From contig NZ_AP017977.1 in the NCBI RefSeq assembly GCF_000648235.2, positions 992,001-1,056,000 on the forward strand: a stretch of 64,000 nucleotides of DNA, given 5' to 3'. The position numbers and the translations under genes were made by a program. Under the pieces are notes generated by a model. The model was given only the letters and a program-made list of their open reading frames with translations. It did not search any database and was not told where the DNA came from. Position 1 is the stretch's first letter. Each line of letters opens with the position of its first letter. Positions 58,323-64,000 of the stretch are shown one piece after another. The DNA is from Neochlamydia sp. S13 (lineage in GTDB: Bacteria > Chlamydiota > Chlamydiia > Chlamydiales > Parachlamydiaceae).

Positions 58323-61184
58323 ATGTGTATTTCATCAAATAAAGCTCATAACATTTATCCAGCCCTTAATTCTGAAGCACAAGGCTCTTATCATTTTATA
58401 TTTCCGGAGTTTAAAGCAATAGAGGAAAGAAAGTCTCCAGACATGAAACTGAGGACTTATACAGAGATTAGTTCAAAAATATTTGCAAAATTGGGCGCAA
58501 AAGATCAAAGCCAAGCAAAGCTGGTTTGTAAGGAGTGGAAGCAGCTTATTCAAGAAAAGGAGGATGAGTTTATCCAGGCAATTTCTAATAACGGCCAATT
58601 AATGAACTCCCACATAGTCCATTATTTTGCGGCAGATTATTTACAGCAAGCTTCCGGACTATTAGAAATCCAGCATATGCTCCTAAAGATTGTTAAGTCT
58701 TCTAAAGATTGCTCAAAGTTGAGCGTTGCCGCAGCCAATGCCATGATGATTTTAAAAAAGACAGGCTTTTCTTTTGTAGATCAGAAACTTGAAAGAATTC
58801 AGATTCCGCATATAAGGCTTTCGCATGCGATTTTTGATGGAGCCGATTTATCAAAGGCTAATTTAAGCTATGCCAAGCTGAGAGATTGCTCATTGGCAAA
58901 GGCTAACTTATCAGAGTCTAATTTGAGCCATGCAGAGCTGAAGGATTGTTCATTGAGAAATGCCATTTTGGATGGCGCTAATCTTGAAAATATCGAGTTT
59001 GGACATCGGCCTTACTTACAGCATCCTCACCCTGTACTTGCGGCAGCTCTCTCTCCTGATGGAAGGTATTTAGTATCCAATGATGCGGAAAATCTTTATG
59101 TTTGGGATCTAATAACTTTTCGTAAAATGTCAAGCCCACTACCTGAATGGGAGGTAAATAAACCAAAACCAAGGACATCACTTGGGTCATCAACTTCTCC
59201 CTCTATTTCACGCATTTTTTTACTCTTCTCTCAAGATGGAAAATTTCTTTTTAGGGCTTATGGCCAGGGAAAAATCGAGATATGGGAAACTCAATCTATC
59301 GAGAGAGGGGAAACTGAGCCTTTAAAAATAGTAAAGAGGGGGCAATTAAAGTTGGAAAACATGGACTCTTTTTCCTTATTTACACTTACAAACGACGGCT
59401 TAATTCTTAGTGGAACTCGATTAAAAAGTAGGTGTACAAATATAGAGGCTGACCAAAAGGCAATTTGCCGTTGGAGGATAGACTTAAATAAGGAAGACTT
59501 TCCTCAGTTTAAGCGAGTAAAAGATATACTAATAAAAGATAATAAGATGGGAAGAGAGGGTCTAGTAGAGGAGAGGGGAAATGATATTATCTTTTCTCAG
59601 GAGAAATCGGTGTTGGCAGTTAAAATTTATCAAAGTAAATGCATAAAATTTTATTCCTTTCCGACATTAGAACTGTTAAATGACAAGACCATCTATTTGG
59701 AAGGGAAAATAGACAATATTAGTAATATTCAGTTCACTCCCAAGGGAGACCTACTGCTCAACGTGAAAGGAGAAAAAGGGGAAGAAGTATGTGCGTGGGA
59801 TAGCAAGAATAAGGAAATAGTCCCACTTTTTTCAGAAAAAAGTGGGATAAGCAATTTGCAATTTTTGCCAAACAGTTCTCTTATTGCCTACTTCCTAGGT
59901 ACAGACATGCTTTGCATGCGAGATAGCGCGAAGAATTATCAATTAATGGTACGAGAGCAATTCTCTACTCAGAGATCTGGTATGGCAAATATAACATTCC
60001 TTTTAGCTAATAAACGCCTGCTCAGAATTTCTAATGAAAAAATTTTTATCAGAACTTTAGAAAGCTTTTATAGCAAGAAAGAAACTCCTCTTAACGCGCG
60101 CCTCCGCGCTTTACGTTTTTCTTCTAATGATGAGGCAATTTATCTTCTGAACTCGAATGGTAGGCTTTATGAATACGAATCTTCATCGGGTATGAGGCTT
60201 TTCTACAGGGCTATTTCAAACACAGAACATGCTTTGCCTATATCTAAGCAAGACCCAGATGTTTGTGCTCTTTCCGCGCATGCCCACTATATCTTAGGAA
60301 TCCAGCGCCAGCAGGAAATGGCCTGTATCACTCTCTCTCAAGCTAAAAACGAGAAAGAACGCGACACGTTTAGAGTGAATGATCTACTGGGATGTGCTTT
60401 ATCCGAAGATAATTGCCACCTCGTTAATGCCCATCAAAATCAATTTGAAATATGGGATATCGCTTCCAAGGTACGGAAAGCAACTGTTTCTATCTCTTCT
60501 CTTAGTGGGAAAAAAATTGGTCTTGTCCTCTCCCCTAGTGTTTTTCCTATAGCTACTCTCATCACAATTGAACATGAGCTGCGTTCAGAACAAACCAAAA
60601 TCTGGAAAATCGATTGGCGAACTCCTCAAGTACAACTAGCTAAAAAACTTTCGTCTATTACCAATATACGCTTTTTAGATGATTCTCGGCTCATCTTTCA
60701 GGAAAGCTGCTCCACAATCTCTATATGGGAGAGCAATGCAGATAAAGCAAATAAAATAGATTTTAATAATCGGGTGCAGAGCTTTGATCTATCTCTAGAT
60801 GGTTCTCTAATGATTATTGCTGAAAAAATTATAGAATCGCCTCAGGCCTACTCACACCGCAGTATTACCAAGCTTAGCTTATGGAATATGGAACATAAAA
60901 AAGAGATTGCTCAGGAGACCCTGTCTTTTTCTACACCAAAGGTTCGCCTTTCGCCTCATGGTAAGCTTGTGGTCTGCTGGCGTAATAATCTAGTGGGATT
61001 AAAAAAACTTTATGCATGGAAAATTGAAAAAAAACGCTTCCACTTTTTGTGGAAAATTCCTAGATGCTTAGAAGTGGAAGGATTAAGCCTGAAGAATGTC
61101 CGCAATCTGCAATTTAAGAATAAATTATTGCTTTCCCAACTTTCTAAAGGGGCAGGGAACTCTATTTCGCCAATATGCCAATAA
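58323..61184 (+). CDS. F-box, pentapeptide-repeat and beta-propeller protein (953 aa)
   Basis: An F-box-like segment lies at about residues 40-75 (YTEISSKIFAKLGAKDQSQA then KLVCKEWKQLI). Pentapeptide repeats follow at about residues 170-226 (DGADLSKANLSYAKL, NLSESNLSHAEL). From residue 230 to the end there are WD40-like blades (for example AALSPDGRYLVSNDAENLYV and WDLITFRKM; later LSLWNMEHKKE). This architecture is that of SCF-type substrate receptors and is a candidate host-directed effector. RBS AGGAGATAG precedes the ATG. The last codons (ICQ and stop) lie in sequence homologous to a decayed toxin gene, so the C-terminus may be altered. Confidence 0.85.
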   Translation: MCISSNKAHNIYPALNSEAQGSYHFIFPEFKAIEERKSPDMKLRTYTEISSKIFAKLGAKDQSQAKLVCKEWKQLIQEKEDEFIQAISNNGQLMNSHIVHYFAADYLQQASGLLEIQHMLLKIVKSSKDCSKLSVAAANAMMILKKTGFSFVDQKLERIQIPHIRLSHAIFDGADLSKANLSYAKLRDCSLAKANLSESNLSHAELKDCSLRNAILDGANLENIEFGHRPYLQHPHPVLAAALSPDGRYLVSNDAENLYVWDLITFRKMSSPLPEWEVNKPKPRTSLGSSTSPSISRIFLLFSQDGKFLFRAYGQGKIEIWETQSIERGETEPLKIVKRGQLKLENMDSFSLFTLTNDGLILSGTRLKSRCTNIEADQKAICRWRIDLNKEDFPQFKRVKDILIKDNKMGREGLVEERGNDIIFSQEKSVLAVKIYQSKCIKFYSFPTLELLNDKTIYLEGKIDNISNIQFTPKGDLLLNVKGEKGEEVCAWDSKNKEIVPLFSEKSGISNLQFLPNSSLIAYFLGTDMLCMRDSAKNYQLMVREQFSTQRSGMANITFLLANKRLLRISNEKIFIRTLESFYSKKETPLNARLRALRFSSNDEAIYLLNSNGRLYEYESSSGMRLFYRAISNTEHALPISKQDPDVCALSAHAHYILGIQRQQEMACITLSQAKNEKERDTFRVNDLLGCALSEDNCHLVNAHQNQFEIWDIASKVRKATVSISSLSGKKIGLVLSPSVFPIATLITIEHELRSEQTKIWKIDWRTPQVQLAKKLSSITNIRFLDDSRLIFQESCSTISIWESNADKANKIDFNNRVQSFDLSLDGSLMIIAEKIIESPQAYSHRSITKLSLWNMEHKKEIAQETLSFSTPKVRLSPHGKLVVCWRNNLVGLKKLYAWKIEKKRFHFLWKIPRCLEVEGLSLKNVRNLQFKNKLLLSQLSKGAGNSISPICQ

Positions 61185-61250
61185 CTTCACGAAGGGTAGG
61201 AAGGTTATCTTTTTGATGTGGATACTTCTTTAAATCCTTCTTTATAGCCT
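61172..61250 (-). pseudogene. Decayed copy of the YafQ-type toxin gene
   Basis: Closely matches the N-terminal part of the toxin gene at 61640-61736 (shared stretch ATGCCAATAACTTCA and AAATCCTTCTTTAT), but it is broken and has no antitoxin beside it. It overlaps the last codons of the preceding F-box/propeller gene. Confidence 0.7.
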
Positions 61251-61263
61251 GAATGTTGAGCAA

Positions 61264-61350
61264 TTAATAAATAAGGTCAACTAACCCTATCTCCTCACAC
61301 ATTCCAGCTACCAATCCTAAATGATCAACGTTTTGCGTATCTATTTGCAT
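61264..61350 (-). pseudogene. IS1634-type transposase N-terminal remnant
   Basis: Twenty-eight codons reading MQIDTQNVDHLGLVAGMCEE then IGLVDLIY and a stop. This is the DUF4277 start found at the N-terminus of IS1634-family transposases. No catalytic part follows. Confidence 0.5.
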
Positions 61351-61469
61351 AGCTTTTAGTCGTTTAGCTTAAACTCTTAAAGAAAACATCTTACTTGATT
61401 AGTCTTCAAAATTCCTAATTATTTTTTTTGCTGAGGAATGTAAGCTTTAAGATATCCTCTCATATCTTT

Positions 61470-61736
61470 TTAGAAAAGCTCGGAATGAGACCCAAATCGA
61501 GTTAAAAATAAAATATTACCATCGATTTGATAGATGAGTAAGACATCATTTTTAACATGATATTCCCTATGATTTACCCCATTGCCAGTTAAATGATAAT
61601 TCCGATTTTTAGAAGGCAGAGGATGCTGGTTCTCTAATATGCCAATAACTTCATGAAGGGCGAGAAGTATATCTTTTTGATATTGATACTTTTTTAAATC
61701 CTTCTTTATTGCTTTGGTGAATTCAATCTCAAGCAT
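61470..61736 (-). CDS. YafQ-family toxin (RelE superfamily mRNA interferase)
   Basis: An 88-aa toxin of a type II toxin-antitoxin pair that would cleave mRNA on the ribosome. Compared with E. coli YafQ it keeps the EYHVKNDVLL region (His and Asp of the active site, Trp replaced by Val) and the C-terminal GSHSELF (His and Phe). Its start overlaps the antitoxin gene by 8 bases, the usual arrangement. A second, broken copy lies just downstream. Confidence 0.88.
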   Translation of the reverse strand: MLEIEFTKAIKKDLKKYQYQKDILLALHEVIGILENQHPLPSKNRNYHLTGNGVNHREYHVKNDVLLIYQIDGNILFLTRFGSHSELF

Positions 61737-61989
61737 TCGGGTCTATTCCCACTACTGCCCAAAATTCTTCTATCGTTTTGCAATGAGTGAGATTCTTTCT
61801 TTCGTCTACATCGCGCATGGCTTTTTGAGTTTCAGCATCGGGCTGATCATGAGGAATATTAGGTCTAACAAAAGACATAATAAAATCACTAATAGTCATT
61901 CTTTTTTTAGCAGCTAGTATTTTAATATAAGTTCTTTCGTCTTCAGAAACGTCAATAGTGACCTTTACTCTATGAGAATGTGCAGTCAT
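61729..61989 (-). CDS. RelB/DinJ-type antitoxin
   Basis: About 86 aa with an N-terminal ribbon-helix-helix motif (RVKVTIDVSEDERTYIKILA then KKRMTISDFIMSF). I choose the ATG at 61989 because AAGGAGGAG lies just before it; the longer start would add ten unlikely residues. It should bind and neutralise the YafQ-like toxin and repress the operon. The C-terminal part (EEFWAVVGIDPNA) is the likely toxin-binding segment. Confidence 0.85.
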   Translation of the reverse strand: MTAHSHRVKVTIDVSEDERTYIKILAAKKRMTISDFIMSFVRPNIPHDQPDAETQKAMRDVDERKNLTHCKTIEEFWAVVGIDPNA

Positions 61990-62019
61990 ATAGCTCCTCC
62001 TTAGGGTGCATATCTTCAT

Positions 62020-62518
62020 TGTAATAAAGAAAATATTTATAGGTAAGCCTAAAACTAGGCAAGTCTACCATGGTTTAGTGTAGGAGCCCATTATTAATCC
62101 CAACCAAACTTTTAAATACCTTCGAGAGGAAGGGGAGTCGACCATCATGAGGGAAATTGCCGCATCAAAAAAGAAAAAAGATAAGGACTTAATGAAAAAG
62201 GAGAGATGGAGGCAGGAGTTGCTTTATTCAGACCCTATTTTTTTTCGGCCCCTTAAAGCAAGGCGGAAAAAAGCTTATTTACAGTGATGGTATGAGTATC
62301 TTATATCTTCTTAAATAGAATCGAGATTGTTACATGAGGATAAAATACACATCTTTGAATTAAGAAGTGCTCCACTAAACCCCTGGGAGGATTCAAGGAA
62401 AAAGTTAAGCTTTAGGTATAAACCTGTGCAGAAGGTTATAGGATTATATGCTTCTAAGCAGCTCTTTACCCAACTACAAGCTTAAAAAATTATAGCTTTG
62501 TCATAAAGAGATAATATA
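62020..62518. other. Intergenic region with one short open frame
   Basis: About 500 bases between the toxin-antitoxin pair and the RNB gene. A 46-codon frame at 62147-62287 (MREIAASKKKKDKDLMKKER...) has AAGGGGAG ten bases upstream; see the separate entry. Otherwise nothing is recognised. Confidence 0.4.
62147..62287 (+). CDS. Possible small basic protein (46 aa)
   Basis: A short Lys-rich frame with a reasonable Shine-Dalgarno (AAGGGGAG) ten bases upstream. No family is recognised. It could be a real small protein or chance. Confidence 0.2.
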   Translation: MREIAASKKKKDKDLMKKERWRQELLYSDPIFFRPLKARRKKAYLQ

Positions 62519-63991
62519 TTAATGCTTTTCCTGGACAAAATCCAAAAAACCTTTTTCAGCATTGACAGAAACTAGCTTAACTTTCAACCGATCTCCTACC
62601 TCAATATTTTGATAGCCATTGATAAGCTTGCCTTCAATGGCGGTACTAATCAGTCGGATCCAGTTACCCTTTTCTCCTTTACCTGTTAGAAAAGCATCAA
62701 AAGTTTTACCGATTGCATCTTCTAGATATAAAGCTAATACGGATTTCATTACACTGCGCTTGGCTTTGTCTGCACATATTTCTTTTTCTGTGCATGTTTG
62801 AAGCATGGTTTGCAAAACAGAAAGAGAATAAGGGCAAGCTTGATTTACAAGGCGGGCTTTAAGCAGACGTTGCACAATCAGATCTGAATAACGTCTATTA
62901 GGGGCAGTAGCATGCGTATAGGGCGCTAAGGTTAAGCCAAAATGTTGGTTGGGTTTATCAGCAGGGGATTGTACGGTATATGCGCCCCGTCCTAAAAGCT
63001 TGATAATCACTAAAAATAAATCACGAGCATTTAAAGGATCCTCAGCACGCATTTTAATTAGAAAATTTTCAAGAGCTTTTGAATCAGGGTTAAGAGGGAG
63101 AGGAAATTTATGTTTATCAGCAATTTGTACAATGCGCTCCCAGTGTTTGGGGTGACAAATAACCCGTTTAATTATCGGGCACTTAGTTTTTTGTAGAAAT
63201 AAAGTGATACAGGTATTAGCGGCAACCATTAAATTTTCTATTAATTCACGCGCACGATTAATTTTTACCTCTTGAAGATCTACTACCTGGCCTTCTTTTA
63301 TAATGGGTTGCGGATCGTAAGTTTCCCATGTTAAGAAGCCTAAAGATTGGCGATGTTTTTTCAGGCGTTGAGCTACTTCATCTTGCAAGCGTATCTGAGA
63401 AGCCAACTCTTTTATTTTTTGAATAGGCTCGGGAGGTAAAGCTCCCGTTTCCAACCACGCATCCACACTATTATAAGCAAGTTTAGCATAATTAAAAACG
63501 TAGCTTTGAAACAGATGATAATCCACTACTCTACCTGATTCCTCTACATCCATTTGAACTACAATAGAGGCTCTCTTTTCATTAGGATTAAGCGAGGTTA
63601 AATTAGTGGATAACTTCTCTGGCAGCATAGGAAAGACGATCATGGGCATATAAACAGAGGTGGTGTTTGCCAGAGCATGTCGATCAAGAGGCGTATCTTT
63701 TTTAACTAACGCATCTACATCCGCAATGGCTACATATACTCTTATTAAATGATCGTTTATACGCTCTGCATAGGTTAACTGGTCCAAATCTAATGAATCA
63801 TCATTATCAATTGAAAACCACAGTTTATTAGTCATGTCACTACGTTCATTAGAGCTATCAAGTACTAGAGCTGGTAGTCTATTTAACTGAGCCTGTACTT
63901 TTGAAGGGAAATCAGGAGATAACCCTTTAGCTAGCATGGCCTGACGGGCAATTTCTAATAAATTTACCTGGGAATTCATTAATTTTTGCAT
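62519..63991 (-). CDS. RNB-domain ribonuclease (RNase II-like)
   Basis: A 490-aa second RNase II/R-family protein. The catalytic region reads SIDNDDSLDLDQLT (about residues 75-88): three of the four Asp of the RNase II cluster are kept and the last is Gln, a pattern also seen in a subgroup of RNB proteins. A C-terminal S1-like end follows (NIEVGDRLKVKLVSVNAEKG). There is no N-terminal cold-shock domain, so it is shorter than the RNase R at the other end of the window. ATG 63991 starts MQKLMNS; ATG 63979 is also possible. Confidence 0.88.
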   Translation of the reverse strand: MQKLMNSQVNLLEIARQAMLAKGLSPDFPSKVQAQLNRLPALVLDSSNERSDMTNKLWFSIDNDDSLDLDQLTYAERINDHLIRVYVAIADVDALVKKDTPLDRHALANTTSVYMPMIVFPMLPEKLSTNLTSLNPNEKRASIVVQMDVEESGRVVDYHLFQSYVFNYAKLAYNSVDAWLETGALPPEPIQKIKELASQIRLQDEVAQRLKKHRQSLGFLTWETYDPQPIIKEGQVVDLQEVKINRARELIENLMVAANTCITLFLQKTKCPIIKRVICHPKHWERIVQIADKHKFPLPLNPDSKALENFLIKMRAEDPLNARDLFLVIIKLLGRGAYTVQSPADKPNQHFGLTLAPYTHATAPNRRYSDLIVQRLLKARLVNQACPYSLSVLQTMLQTCTEKEICADKAKRSVMKSVLALYLEDAIGKTFDAFLTGKGEKGNWIRLISTAIEGKLINGYQNIEVGDRLKVKLVSVNAEKGFLDFVQEKH

Positions 63992-64000
63992 AGCTTTGAA

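Overview
The window is AT-rich chromosomal DNA from a member of the Chlamydiae, most likely an amoeba-associated Parachlamydiaceae (Neochlamydia or Protochlamydia-like). The housekeeping proteins (LeuS, DnaA, YidC, GyrA/B, IspH, Lgt) read as chlamydial. The gene groups DUF721-gyrB-gyrA-tmk-holB and lgt-dnaA-yidC match, from memory, neighbourhoods in Chlamydia trachomatis. The accessory genes (F-box plus LRR, F-box plus pentapeptide plus propeller, NACHT ATPase, very large orphan proteins, many IS remnants) are typical of the amoeba symbionts, whose ubiquitin-related gene families are known to be expanded. The genus is an inference.

Layout: 0-5 kb, divergent rnr (RNase R) and leuS. 5.5-15 kb, two large orphan proteins (920 and 1905 aa); the second is an internal duplication. 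15.3-19.6 kb, a rearranged zone: an F-box/LRR gene with 16 near-identical 23-residue repeats, a broken copy of its 5' end, an apparently intact IS5-type element with a -1 frameshift signal, and pieces of at least three other transposases. 19.7-23.4 kb, a methyltransferase, an OsmC protein and an orphan. 23.6-27.9 kb, an emrB-emrA-tolC type efflux operon. 28.5-33.3 kb, two paralogous orphan membrane proteins separated by a complete IS4-like element. 33.7-36.9 kb, Kdo hydroxylase, a 164-bp IS66-type MITE with an 8-bp target duplication, a DUF1858-IscA fusion, a ferredoxin and lgt. 36.9-41.4 kb, tRNA-Pro(UGG), dnaA and yidC. 41.8-45.2 kb, an exported helical protein, a Pkn1-like kinase with a sulfatase-modifying (FGE) domain, and a low-molecular-weight tyrosine phosphatase. 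45.4-53.7 kb, ispH and the replication/topology cluster. 54-61.2 kb, a NACHT ATPase and a divergent F-box/pentapeptide/propeller protein, with a structured intergenic element between them. 61.2-62 kb, a RelB/DinJ-YafQ toxin-antitoxin pair plus a decayed second toxin copy. 62.5-64 kb, a second RNB-domain ribonuclease.

How the genes work together: DciA-like DUF721, GyrB, GyrA, Tmk, HolB and DnaA supply replication initiation, topology, dTTP and clamp loading. YidC and Lgt serve the inner membrane and lipoproteins, KdoO modifies LPS, and IscA-type carrier plus ferredoxin serve Fe-S chemistry. The F-box and NACHT proteins are candidate host-interaction or defence factors. The most novel points are the NACHT/F-box pair with its structured spacer, the MITE, the frameshifted IS, the duplicated 1905-aa protein, the HRD-to-HRG kinase, and the fusion of a decayed toxin copy to the end of the F-box/propeller gene.
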